Source: Emticicia sp040253585
Lineage (GTDB): Bacteria > Bacteroidota > Bacteroidia > Cytophagales > Spirosomataceae
Direction: 5' to 3'
DNA: 64,000 nucleotides
NCBI RefSeq assembly: GCF_040253585.1
Contig: NZ_JBELAU010000001.1
Coordinates: 186,001 to 250,000, forward strand
Shown here: one piece after another, positions 52,986 through 61,878 of the stretch
Numbering within the stretch: position 1 is the stretch's first letter
Layout: each line of letters begins with the position of its first letter
The notes under the pieces: model-generated
What the model saw: only the letters and a program-made list of their open reading frames with translations
Database searches by the model: none
What the model was told of the DNA's origin: nothing
Program-made: the position numbers and the translations under genes

Positions 52986-54551
52986 ATGACAAAAAAGGCA
53001 AAATTTTACTTAATAATTTGTGTTTATTTTGGCTTTTTAGGGGCTTTAAAAGCGAAATGTTCTTTTCTAAAAGATAGTATATACTACCAAACATACACCT
53101 ATAAAACTTTATCCCCTTACCAAAAGCACCTTTTTGAAGAGTTTTTGGCTGATGAAATTCCTGCAGGTGTTAAAGTTGAATCCGTATTGACCGATAATAC
53201 AAGTTTACGAAGTAAAACCCGTTTGGCCGAGGCACTTTTGTTTAGAAATGCCGCTGGAGATAAAGAAAATGCGGTAATTATCTTGGAATGGATTCTGAAA
53301 AACCAGTACCAAGATGCAAATACCAAGATTTATGGTATTTGGAAAACGAACATTGCCAATGATAAATTTGACCAAAATTGGCGAGAATTTATTGGCTGTG
53401 ATTTGATTATCATTCGTAATAAATTCAAACATCTATTGCCCAAAAAAATTATAGCAGACATCGAAACGGGTATTATTCATGCTGCAAAGGGGGCTTTTAA
53501 AAGAAATGTTGCTCCTGATTACACTAATATTTCCATAATGAGTGCTTTTCTGATGGAATACGTCGGAACAGAATTTGGATTAGATGAAGTAAGAAATGCA
53601 GGCTTAAAAAAAGCCAAAGATATTTACAAACTTTATCAAACCAATAAAACATTCAGCGAATATAATTCACCAACTTATTACGGTGTGACCATCATCGGTC
53701 TTGCCTTATGGAGAGAATTGGCTTTTTCAAAAGAAATTCAAGAAATGGGTAAAGCCCTTGAAAAAGAATTTTGGCATGAAACTGCTACGTTCTATAATCC
53801 TCACCTAAAAAACATGCCAGGGCCATATTTTCGGGCTTATGGCATGGACATGACGAAGTATTTTGCCATCACAGGTACTTGGATTGCCCTTGCTCTCGAT
53901 GATGAAAGGCTTGCTCCTTTGCCACCTCAAAAAGGTCCAAAGTATGGCGAAATGAGTAATCTTGCTCCAATTTTTAATTTAGGATTATCCATTCCTCAAT
54001 CAGATTTGATTAAACTGAAAGCGTTTACTAAACCTCAATTTATTACTCGCAGCGTTCCGAATAATTATAAAGGTGATAGCATCAAAAAAGTGACCGCCAT
54101 GATAGAAAAAGATTGGATGATGGGTGGTTTATGGGGGAATTTACGAGTTTGGGAGCAAATAAAAACAGGTACGATTCATTGGAAAACCGCAGATGGAGAA
54201 ATTGCATGGTTGATGATTTTAGGTGATGGTAAAACCAACGTAAAAGTAAACCAAACCCAAATGAGTATCTATTCTTCTACCTCAAAACCAACAAGTTTTG
54301 AAATCTATATTTATGCAAAAAGTGCTGATATTAAGATGTTTGAAGATAATATTTGGGTTTTACCACAGATGAATCTGGCGATTGAAACTCAGTTAAAAAG
54401 AGTCCAAATTGAAAAAAATACTTCGGAAGAATTTCACAATGATTATGCCGTTTCAGACCAAATATCTCACTTATTTAAGGTGGTGTACGAAATTCCAAAT
54501 AATTGGGATATTCAGAAAACGCTCATCGAAATTACTCCTAAAAAATATTGA
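52986..54551 (+). CDS. Exported protein of unrecognised family, helical toroid-like
   Basis: 521 residues from ATG 52986; signal peptide 1-21. The middle is helical with striking motifs: PDYTNISIMSAFLMEYVG (about 176-193), KTFSEYNSPTYYGVTIIGLALW (split near 215-236) and MPGPYFRAYGMDMTKYFAITG (split near 275-295). The end is beta-rich. Asn/Tyr/His in these places are like those of (alpha/alpha)n toroid lyases and similar enzymes. I cannot name a family. Its place between an alpha-galactosidase and a sulfatase suggests a glycan-cleaving function. Confidence 0.6.
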   Translation: MTKKAKFYLIICVYFGFLGALKAKCSFLKDSIYYQTYTYKTLSPYQKHLFEEFLADEIPAGVKVESVLTDNTSLRSKTRLAEALLFRNAAGDKENAVIILEWILKNQYQDANTKIYGIWKTNIANDKFDQNWREFIGCDLIIIRNKFKHLLPKKIIADIETGIIHAAKGAFKRNVAPDYTNISIMSAFLMEYVGTEFGLDEVRNAGLKKAKDIYKLYQTNKTFSEYNSPTYYGVTIIGLALWRELAFSKEIQEMGKALEKEFWHETATFYNPHLKNMPGPYFRAYGMDMTKYFAITGTWIALALDDERLAPLPPQKGPKYGEMSNLAPIFNLGLSIPQSDLIKLKAFTKPQFITRSVPNNYKGDSIKKVTAMIEKDWMMGGLWGNLRVWEQIKTGTIHWKTADGEIAWLMILGDGKTNVKVNQTQMSIYSSTSKPTSFEIYIYAKSADIKMFEDNIWVLPQMNLAIETQLKRVQIEKNTSEEFHNDYAVSDQISHLFKVVYEIPNNWDIQKTLIEITPKKY

Positions 54552-54572
54552 CCGTAAACTATCATAAATAAA

Positions 54573-56084
54573 ATGAACAAAAAATATATCCTGTGTGTAA
54601 TACTTGCTTTGCTTTTAGGTACAAAAGCTTTTGCACAAAAACCAAATATTGTCTATATCCTTGCCGATGATTTAGGCATTGGAGATGTATCAAGTTATAA
54701 TCCGGCAGGAAAGATTCAAACACCTAATATTGACCAGTTAGCTAAAACAGGCGTGCGTTTTACTGATGCTCACACAACATCATCGGTTTGTACACCTACA
54801 AGATATAGTATAATGACAGGGCGTTATAATTGGCGAACGCCTCTTAAAAAAGGAGTTTTACATGGGTATGATACCCCTTTAATTGAGGCAAATAGAGAAA
54901 CAATTGCTTCATTTTTACAAAAACAAGGATACACTACTGGCATAGTTGGCAAATGGCATTTAGGCTGGAATTGGGGAAATATTGAAGCTGGCGAAAAGAA
55001 AGTGGATTTTACATCAAAAGTGCAGAACGGACCTAATGCAAAGGGTTTTGGTTATTCATTTTGTATTCCTGCCTCTCTTGACATGCCACCTTATGCTTAC
55101 GTTGAGAATGGATTCTGCACTACGATACCAAAAGATACCTGTATTGGTCGTACAGGTATTCAACTTTTCAGAGCGGGTATTTCTGCTCCCGATTTTTTAC
55201 CAGAAGAAGTACTGGGAAAATTTACAGAAAAAGCCATCACATTTATCGAAAATAGCTCGAAAAAATCCCAACCATTTTTTCTTTATTTGCCCTTGGCTGC
55301 TCCTCATACACCTGTTTTGCCAATTGGCAAATTTGTTGGCAAAAGTAATGTTTCGCCGTATGGAGACTTTGTACTGATGGTCGATGATGTACTAAAACAA
55401 GTGGTCGAAACCCTCAAAAAAAATGGTGTCTATGAAAATACATTGATAGTATTTGCCTCAGACAATGGTTTTGCAAATTCTGCCGATTTGAAAGCTCAAC
55501 TTACTAAAGGCCATAATCCTTCGATGACATATCGTGGCCTGAAAACTGATATTTTTGAAGGTGGACATAGAGTTCCATTTATTGTCTCTTGGGGAGGTAG
55601 ATTTAACAAAGGTAAGGTTAGCCCACAGCTGGTAAGTACAACAGATTTTTTTAGAACAATTGCTGAACTCACCGCTACTCAATTAGATGATAACGTAGCC
55701 GAAGATAGTTATAGTTTTTTAAGTGAAATTACAGGCAGAAATACGACTTATGCTAAACGAGAGGCGGTGGTTCATCATTCGTCAAACGGTTTTTTTGCGA
55801 TAAGAAAAGATAATTGGAAGTTAATTATGTGTTCACATTCAGGCGGAAATGGCCAGCCAAAAGAAACAAGCGAGGAAGCAAAAACATTACCAGCCATACA
55901 ATTATACAATTTGCTAACTGATAGTGCAGAAACCCAAAATGTGTATGATAAACACCCAGAAATTGTAAAAGAACTCACGATTTTACTCACAAAATATATA
56001 AAAGATGGCAGAAGTACAAAAGGAGAAATTCAAACAAATGAGGGACCAAAGCATTGGCCACAATTAACCTGGTTGACCGAATGA
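54573..56084 (+). CDS. Type I sulfatase (S1 family), Cys-type
   Basis: 503 residues with a signal peptide (1-21, ending FAQ). The active-site motif is CTPTR (C73-R77), whose Cys is changed to formylglycine by a maturation enzyme that must be encoded elsewhere. Metal ligands: the DD pair in ILADDLG (32-33), and ASDNGFAN. GKWHLGWNWG and HTPVLP are also family features. It removes sulfate esters from a sugar in the periplasm. Last gene of the PUL; 22 bases follow the previous stop. Confidence 0.92.
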   Translation: MNKKYILCVILALLLGTKAFAQKPNIVYILADDLGIGDVSSYNPAGKIQTPNIDQLAKTGVRFTDAHTTSSVCTPTRYSIMTGRYNWRTPLKKGVLHGYDTPLIEANRETIASFLQKQGYTTGIVGKWHLGWNWGNIEAGEKKVDFTSKVQNGPNAKGFGYSFCIPASLDMPPYAYVENGFCTTIPKDTCIGRTGIQLFRAGISAPDFLPEEVLGKFTEKAITFIENSSKKSQPFFLYLPLAAPHTPVLPIGKFVGKSNVSPYGDFVLMVDDVLKQVVETLKKNGVYENTLIVFASDNGFANSADLKAQLTKGHNPSMTYRGLKTDIFEGGHRVPFIVSWGGRFNKGKVSPQLVSTTDFFRTIAELTATQLDDNVAEDSYSFLSEITGRNTTYAKREAVVHHSSNGFFAIRKDNWKLIMCSHSGGNGQPKETSEEAKTLPAIQLYNLLTDSAETQNVYDKHPEIVKELTILLTKYIKDGRSTKGEIQTNEGPKHWPQLTWLTE

Positions 56085-56365
56085 CGACTAACTATATTCG
56101 GAATTTTCTTGTCGAGTAGGAGCGGGCGGAGGGTATTAGCACGGGCATTCATTTGCTTGAGAGCCGAAGCGTCCCAAAGTTGTGGCTCGTTGGGAAGAGC
56201 GGTACTAATTTTTGCTTGAATATTAGAGTAAGATGCCACCGATTTTATAAAAATTCGATAGGTAATCTTATCGGCATCTAACCTAACTCGATAGCTAATT
56301 TGCCCCATAACAGAATGGCTAATTACATCATTAGCATCAAAAACCTTGTAGATGTTTTCCCTTTA
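56085..56365 (-). pseudogene. Possible orphan gene fragment of unrecognised origin
   Basis: On the minus strand an open frame from 56365 codes a protein-like sequence (KVFDANDVISHSVMGQ, then RVRLDADKITYRIFIKSVASYS, LWDASALKQMNAR and LRPLLLDKKIPNIV) without a credible full gene. The frame continues 55 bases into the end of the sulfatase, where the sequence loses protein character. It could be the remnant of a larger gene or a chance frame. No family is recognised. Confidence 0.35.
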
Positions 56366-56728
56366 ATGTCAATACACATATATGATTTTTTTATGTTTTT
56401 TAGGCAACTATTCTGTAAGTATATGTTGGGTAAAAGTGTTTTTAAAAACATTTTATCCTTGATTTCTGGACAAAAACATATTTCTTACCTACCCTAAATA
56501 CAAATCCTTATCATTCTGTATCATACATATACATAAACTTATTTAGCGGATATAATTGCTTTTCTGCAAAATGAACGAGGTTAAAGAAGTGGCCTTTTTT
56601 AATAATGCCAAGAAAGAGTGGAGGCTTACTATCAGTAATAGTATTTTTATTCAGAAAAGTTAAACATTCTTTATTTAATTTACACTCATAAATTTTTTAA
56701 TATACTTTTGCGAACTAAGTAAGGAATT
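56366..56728. other. Gap without a recognised gene
   Basis: 363 AT-rich bases. TACTTTTG at 56703-56710 could be the -7 element for the nuclease gene that follows, but no TTG stands 19 bases before it. Nothing else is supported. Confidence 0.45.
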
Positions 56729-57379
56729 ATGCCAAATTATCTTTTTTCAAAGACAGCTTATATCAAAGGAGTGCAATGCCTGAAACAATTGTATCTCTAT
56801 AAATATCACTATAAACTCCAAGACCCACTAAGCCCCGAAACTTTGGCAAAGTTTAAAAGTGGACATGATTTTGAGGATGCCTATCGGGCTGCCAATTTTC
56901 CGTTTGCGGTTGATATTGAGAAAATCGCTAAAAATAGAAATGACTATGCAAGCCTGACTCAAAAGGCACTACAAAAACAAGTGGCTGATATTTTTGAGGC
57001 AACTTTTGTGCATCAAGAAGTTTTAGTAATGAACGATGTGTTGACTCGAAGCAGTGGAAAATGGGAGATTCAAGAAATTAAGAATAGTATCGAACTAAAA
57101 TCAGCTCATATTCAAGATATAGCTTTGCAATATTTTGTAACAAAGGGAGTTTTAGGACAAGAACTTGATGCAAAATTGATTTTAAATAGTGGTGAAAATG
57201 GCTATAAAATAATTGATGTAACACCCGAAGTAAAAGCATTACAAGGTAATATTAGGGCCAATATTGAACGATTTAAAAATATTTTGGAACAAAATTCTGT
57301 TCCAAAAATTGCAATTGGTGAACACTGTGAAGATCCCTATAAATGTAGCTTTTGGGGATATTGTCATAAAACTACCTAA
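56729..57379 (+). CDS. RecB/Cas4-like PD-(D/E)XK nuclease with predicted Fe-S cluster
   Basis: 216 residues. One Cys near the N-terminus (C17 in VQCLKQLYLYKY) and three at the C-terminus (C200, C206, C212 in EHCEDPYKCSFWGYC) give the four-Cys layout of Cas4 and related Fe-S nucleases. The catalytic core is visible: GHDFEDAYR near 45-53, D103 in VMNDVLTR, E116-x-K118 in EIKN, and QDIALQYF near 129-136 as the QxxxY-type motif. In DUF2779 proteins a domain like this is fused to a second half; here it is alone. No CRISPR or cas gene lies nearby. It is followed by a strong terminator. Confidence 0.8.
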   Translation: MPNYLFSKTAYIKGVQCLKQLYLYKYHYKLQDPLSPETLAKFKSGHDFEDAYRAANFPFAVDIEKIAKNRNDYASLTQKALQKQVADIFEATFVHQEVLVMNDVLTRSSGKWEIQEIKNSIELKSAHIQDIALQYFVTKGVLGQELDAKLILNSGENGYKIIDVTPEVKALQGNIRANIERFKNILEQNSVPKIAIGEHCEDPYKCSFWGYCHKTT

Positions 57380-57383
57380 AACC

Positions 57384-57421
57384 AAAAAGCGGTACCAAGA
57401 TTACTCCAGATACCGCTTTTT
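57384..57421. terminator. Bidirectional terminator between convergent genes
   Basis: AAAAAGCGGTA and TACCGCTTTTT form an eleven-base stem around a 16-base loop, with A-run and T-run on both sides. Confidence 0.9.
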
Positions 57422-57435
57422 ACATTTTTATTCAA

Positions 57436-58953
57436 CTAAACGATTTTTAATTTTTGTCCTTTCTTTACTGAATTAGAGCGTAAACCGTTTATTTTCTTTA
57501 TTTTTTCTACCGAAATGCCTCCATATCTTTGTGAAATGCTCCAAAGTGTATCTCCTCTCTGAACGACGTGGTATTTAGGTTTTGTTTTTTCAATCGTTTT
57601 CTTAGATTTTCTTTCTTCCTTAATGGTGCGTTCAACTTCAACTACCTCTTCAACATCATCTAAAATAACTAATTTTTGCCCAACCATGATTTTTGATGAT
57701 TTCAAGTGATTCCACACTTTCAAATCATACATATCAACATCGTATTTTTCTGCAATTCGATTCAAAACATCACCTCTTTTAACTGTGTATGTTTTCTTTT
57801 TTACCTTACGAATTTTCTTGATTTCATCCTCAACCTTTTCTGGTTTTTCAGTTTCTTCAACTATATTCTCATCATTCGATGCTCTTGCAGAGCCACCTCC
57901 AATAATAACCACCCCATTCTCAATCACATCTTTATTAGAGGCTAACATAACTGGCATACCGTTTTGACGTTGAGCCGAGTCTAAAATCATCTGGCGATTT
58001 GCTTCAAAATAAGCATAACTTTCGGTTGGAATTTTCAACTCAAAACCTCTTGAATGTGCGGGTAATACTCCTTTCAGAATTGAAGGATTATGTTTTTGAA
58101 TATCATCAATGCTAATACCACTTACGTTTGAGAAAGTTTCAAGGTCTAAGTAACCATCAATAACTACTTTTTCTACCGTTACAGGCTCCATGATTTCTTC
58201 AGGAAAGATACCGTATTCACCAGCGTGGTGCATCATATACATTATGGCTGTAAATTGAGGTACATACGCACGGGTATCTTTGTGTAAATAAGGGTGCAAC
58301 TGCCAATAGTTAGTGATATTTCCTGCACGACGAATCGCACGGCGTAAGTTTCCTGGGCCAGTATTGTAAGAAGCTAATACTAACTCCCAATCACCAAAAA
58401 TATTATATAACTGGCGGAAATACTTACAAGCAGCCTCGGTCGATTTTTCGATGTCCATGCGTTCATCAACATATTCATCCACACGAAGACCAAAATCTTT
58501 ACCCGTAGGTTTCATAAACTGCCAAAGACCAACGGCCTTGGCGTGCGAAATTGCTTTTGGATTCAAGCCTGACTCAAGCATCGAAAGATACTTTAACTCG
58601 TCAGGCATATTATATTTTGCTAAATATTTCTCAAAAATCGGAAAGTAAAAATTCTTTTTTTCGAGCATTTTTTTAGTAAAGCTCGGTTTTTTATAGATGA
58701 AATAATCTACAAAACTATGCACGATTGAGTTATATTGTAAGGGAATCGAACGTTGGAGATTTTGAAATCCTTCTCTTACTCGATTGACGTCAGCCGTTGG
58801 AATAAAGGCTTCGACAGTAGGGAGTTCTTCAACGAGCGAGTCTTCGGCCGAGACAGTGATTGCCTCTTCAGGAATAACAGACTGTGCATTTGTTATGAAT
58901 GATGCACAACCCAAAAAACTCGATAGGACAAGAATTTTTTTAGATATTTTCAT
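57436..58953 (-). CDS. MltD-like membrane-bound lytic transglycosylase with two LysM domains
   Basis: 505 residues with a signal peptide (1-23). The SLT domain (about 100-260) holds the catalytic Glu in YLSMLESGLNP, then AVGLWQFM, and ASYNTGPGN, all as in family 1 lytic transglycosylases. After a Lys/Glu-rich linker come two LysM domains (YTVKRGDVLNRIAEKYDVD, about 390-435, and YHVVQRGDTLWSISQRYGG, about 455-505) that bind peptidoglycan. It cleaves the glycan strands with formation of anhydro-muramic ends. It ends in a bidirectional terminator. Confidence 0.93.
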   Translation of the reverse strand: MKISKKILVLSSFLGCASFITNAQSVIPEEAITVSAEDSLVEELPTVEAFIPTADVNRVREGFQNLQRSIPLQYNSIVHSFVDYFIYKKPSFTKKMLEKKNFYFPIFEKYLAKYNMPDELKYLSMLESGLNPKAISHAKAVGLWQFMKPTGKDFGLRVDEYVDERMDIEKSTEAACKYFRQLYNIFGDWELVLASYNTGPGNLRRAIRRAGNITNYWQLHPYLHKDTRAYVPQFTAIMYMMHHAGEYGIFPEEIMEPVTVEKVVIDGYLDLETFSNVSGISIDDIQKHNPSILKGVLPAHSRGFELKIPTESYAYFEANRQMILDSAQRQNGMPVMLASNKDVIENGVVIIGGGSARASNDENIVEETEKPEKVEDEIKKIRKVKKKTYTVKRGDVLNRIAEKYDVDMYDLKVWNHLKSSKIMVGQKLVILDDVEEVVEVERTIKEERKSKKTIEKTKPKYHVVQRGDTLWSISQRYGGISVEKIKKINGLRSNSVKKGQKLKIV

Positions 58954-59113
58954 TATTATAATGTATTAGCGAAGGTACTTTACGCTTGATTTATGGTGTT
59001 AGGAAAGCAAACCATTGTCAAAAATAATTCATAACTACTTTTTTGTCAAGTAAATTAGATTTTATTTTTGTATTTTCAAATATTTCTGAAAGTATAGTTT
59101 ATTTGAAAATATT

Positions 59114-60532
59114 TTACTGCTCCAATGATTTTGCAAATGCGAGCATTTCTGCTTCATCAAAATTCTTGCCAAGAATTTGAATGCCTATGGGTAAACCTTC
59201 TGAATTTTCACCATTGGGAATCGAAATACACGGATTTCCTATCACATTTGCTTGAACTGTAAAGATGTCCATCAAAAACATTTGTAATTGATCGTCTGAT
59301 TTCTCTCCAATCTTGATGGCTGGTGTTGGTGTTGTTGGTGAAATCAGAAAATCATATCTTGATAAGATCTCATCAGTCGATTCTTTTATTAAACGACGAA
59401 CCCTCTGTGCTTTCGTATAATAAGCATCATAATAATCTGCACTAAGCACGAAAGTACCCAGAATAATACGACGACGTACTTCAGATCCGAACCCTTCAGC
59501 ACGAGATTTTTTGTAGAGTTGATCTAAGTTTTTCACACCTGAGGCACGATGTCCGTAACGAACACCATCAAATCTCGAAAGGTTTGAACTTGCTTCGGCA
59601 GTTGTCAGGATATAATAAGTTGGTAATAAATATTTCATTAAAGGGTAGTCAACCGCCTCAACGATGTGTCCTTGAGCTTTTAACTGCTCAATTTTTTCGG
59701 CTGTATTCCTTCTTACATCTTCATCTAAACCTTCACTTTCGAGGGCTTCACGTATGTAGGCAAGGCGATACTGCTTTTTCGGAGAAAGATTTTCTGTGTA
59801 AGCTGGAACTATCAAATGAGAAACTGTGCTATCGTGTTCGTCAGCACCTGCAATAATTTCGAGTAGGAGGGCGGCATCTTCAACCGTTTTGGTAATTGGC
59901 CCGATACAATCAAAAGATGAGGCGTATGCAATCAGGCCCCAACGAGAAACTCTTGAATATGTTGGTTTTAAGCCAACTACACCACAAAATGCCGCAGGCT
60001 GACGCACCGAACCGCCAGTGTCAGAACCCAGCGAAGCCAAACACATATCGGCTTGTACAGCTACTGCTGATGCTCCCGACGAACCACCAGGAACACGAGT
60101 TGGGTCGGCAAAATTTAGGGTTGGTCCAAAAGCAGAGTTTTCATTGGATGAACCCATTGCAAACTCATCGCAGTTTTGGCGACCAATAATGATGGCATCT
60201 TCGGCCAAGATTCGCTCAACGGCAGTAGCCGTAAATTGCGATTGAAAGCCATTTAAGATTTTACTCGATGCTTGCAAACCATGATTTTCGTAAGCCAAAA
60301 CATCTTTCAAGCCAATGACCATACCCGCCAATCGTCCAGCTGTTCCGTTTTTGATTTTCTGGTCAACTGTTTCTGCTTGTCTTAGAGCTTCGTCGGCATA
60401 TACTTCCAGAAAAACATTGAGGTTTTTATGCGTTTCGATTTGTTCTAAATAATGTTTTACCAACGAAACACAGTTGGTTTCACCGCTGGAAATGGCTTGT
60501 TGTACTGCTTTAAATGAATTATATTTGGTCAT
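59114..60532 (-). CDS. gatA: Glutamyl-tRNA(Gln)/aspartyl-tRNA(Asn) amidotransferase subunit A
   Basis: 472 residues from the ATG at 60532; an upstream frame to 60577 runs into a terminator and is not used. Amidase signature family: VIGLKDVLAYE carries the catalytic Lys, GGSSGASAVAVQ and LGSDTGGSVRQPAAF carry the two Ser residues. Supplies ammonia from glutamine to misacylated tRNA. gatB and gatC are not adjacent, as often in Bacteroidota. The preceding tatA gene is on the same strand but separated by a terminator. Confidence 0.93.
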   Translation of the reverse strand: MTKYNSFKAVQQAISSGETNCVSLVKHYLEQIETHKNLNVFLEVYADEALRQAETVDQKIKNGTAGRLAGMVIGLKDVLAYENHGLQASSKILNGFQSQFTATAVERILAEDAIIIGRQNCDEFAMGSSNENSAFGPTLNFADPTRVPGGSSGASAVAVQADMCLASLGSDTGGSVRQPAAFCGVVGLKPTYSRVSRWGLIAYASSFDCIGPITKTVEDAALLLEIIAGADEHDSTVSHLIVPAYTENLSPKKQYRLAYIREALESEGLDEDVRRNTAEKIEQLKAQGHIVEAVDYPLMKYLLPTYYILTTAEASSNLSRFDGVRYGHRASGVKNLDQLYKKSRAEGFGSEVRRRIILGTFVLSADYYDAYYTKAQRVRRLIKESTDEILSRYDFLISPTTPTPAIKIGEKSDDQLQMFLMDIFTVQANVIGNPCISIPNGENSEGLPIGIQILGKNFDEAEMLAFAKSLEQ

Positions 60533-60551
60533 TTCTGAATCATAATAATGT

Positions 60552-60598
60552 AAAAACAAAAAAACAACAGCACTCAATTTAAAACCGAGTGGCTGTTG
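60552..60598 (-). terminator. Intrinsic terminator after tatA
   Basis: Read on the minus strand: CAACAGCCACTC and GAGTGCTGTTG pair (one bulge), followed by a run of seven T and TTTTTA. Confidence 0.85.
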
Positions 60599-60666
60599 TT
60601 AAGGTGTTGCCAAATTATCGTTGCCTGAGCGATGCCGAAGGCAAAGGTAATTTAGCAAAAAAATCC

Positions 60667-60843
60667 TTATTTTTCTTCTGAAGTTGCTTTTTCGATGTTT
60701 TCTTTCACTTCACGTGAAGCATCTTTAAATTCACGGATACCTTTTCCTAATCCACGAGCAAGCTCAGGAAGTTTCTTTGCACCGAAAAAGAAAAGAATAA
60801 CAACCAAAATCAAAATCATTTCTGTACTACCGAGACCGAACAT
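60667..60843 (-). CDS. tatA: Twin-arginine translocase subunit TatA
   Basis: 58 residues: MFGLGSTEMILILVVILF, then FFGAKKLPELARGLGKGIRE and a short charged tail. One membrane helix followed by an amphipathic helix with the FGxKKLPEL hinge is the TatA plan. With other Tat parts, it forms the pore that exports folded proteins; several genes in this window carry Tat-like leaders (166-1062, 12209-13141, 49240-50949). No tatC or tatB adjoins. Ends at a strong terminator before gatA. Confidence 0.93.
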   Translation of the reverse strand: MFGLGSTEMILILVVILFFFGAKKLPELARGLGKGIREFKDASREVKENIEKATSEEK

Positions 60844-61074
60844 AATATTATTTATTTAAAGTGTTTTTTTAGTCTATAAACCACTGACGACTGTCCGCAG
60901 TATTTTTTTATTCTATTACAAATGTAAAAGTAAATTAGAAATTAAAAAATTAATTTTGTCTTAAACTTTTCAAATGTTTAGTCAGATGTTTTACATTAAA
61001 ATAGTGTGTTTTAGTACTAAAAGCTTTATTATCAACTAAATTTTCGTTTATGTCGATTGAAAAGTTTGGGTTGT

Positions 61075-61503
61075 CTATTTCTTATTTTGCCATTGGTCAA
61101 ACTTTACAAGTTCATCGTCAATGCTTTTGAAGATAAATACCAATAATGCTACGTCATCGCTCAAACCAATAAATGGCAAAAAGTCAGGTATAATATCAAT
61201 CGGTGAGATAAAATAGACAAAAGCCGCAATGATTTTTACTAAATTCCCGAGTTCGATTTGACGATATTCACCTAAGGCATAAGCCTTGATGAGTGTTCCC
61301 ATGATGGTAATTTTTTCTCTTATAACATCAAAAATCCCTCCTACGCCCATTTCTTTAGTTTTCGTAAGGGCAGCTTGCAATAATTGTAATAGACTTTTTG
61401 CATTTTTTGCAATTCGGGGAGCTTTCCCCAATGCACTTTTATAAATGGCAGATTCGATTATTTTTGACAGCAAACTTTGTGTTGAACTCGTTTTGGCACT
61501 CAT
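61075..61503 (-). CDS. YkvA/DUF1232 family membrane protein
   Basis: 142 residues. The family motif AAFVYFISPIDIIPDFLPFIGLSDDVALLVFIFKSI lies at about 90-127 (the SPIDxIPDxxPxxGxxDD core). The N-terminal 85 residues are Lys/Ala-rich helices. Function is unknown; in other bacteria the domain is implicated in membrane or mRNA-linked processes. The gap to tatA (230 bases) shows no gene. Confidence 0.85.
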   Translation of the reverse strand: MSAKTSSTQSLLSKIIESAIYKSALGKAPRIAKNAKSLLQLLQAALTKTKEMGVGGIFDVIREKITIMGTLIKAYALGEYRQIELGNLVKIIAAFVYFISPIDIIPDFLPFIGLSDDVALLVFIFKSIDDELVKFDQWQNKK

Positions 61504-61878
61504 TTTCGTAGGTTAATGTGCTTTGTGAAAATATTTTGGGTCATTATTTTCTCGAAGGTTTTAAGCAAAAAATGAGTAGATTATTGCTTCGAGATTCTTA
61601 AACTTAACATAGAAACGTAAAAACTTATAAAAATTATCCACGAAATATAAAAAATGCAAAAAAAACATTCAAATACATTGTTTTGTATTAGTTTTGTCCA
61701 ATAAATTTGTTGTCAATTTATAATAAAACCATTTTGCTGATTTTTATACTAAAACTGCCTTCTGGTCTGTTATAAGTTTATCTAAATATTTCTTCAACTT
61801 TCATGTCTAATCTATAACCCCAAGACATGAATTAATTTATAAAAAGTTCCTCTCCTGGGGTAGGGGGCTTAAAAAACT
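61504..61878. other. Gap without a recognised gene, upstream of mdh
   Basis: 375 AT-rich bases shared by the divergent YkvA-like and mdh genes, so promoters of both should lie here, but no clear TTG/TAnnTTTG pair stands out. A GC-rich patch directly before mdh (TCTCCTGGGGTAGGGGG near 61851-61868) is not explained. Confidence 0.45.

Noticed and set aside
56729..57379. CRISPR-Cas locus around the Cas4-like nuclease
   Set aside because: No direct repeats with spacers and no other cas gene were seen in the window.
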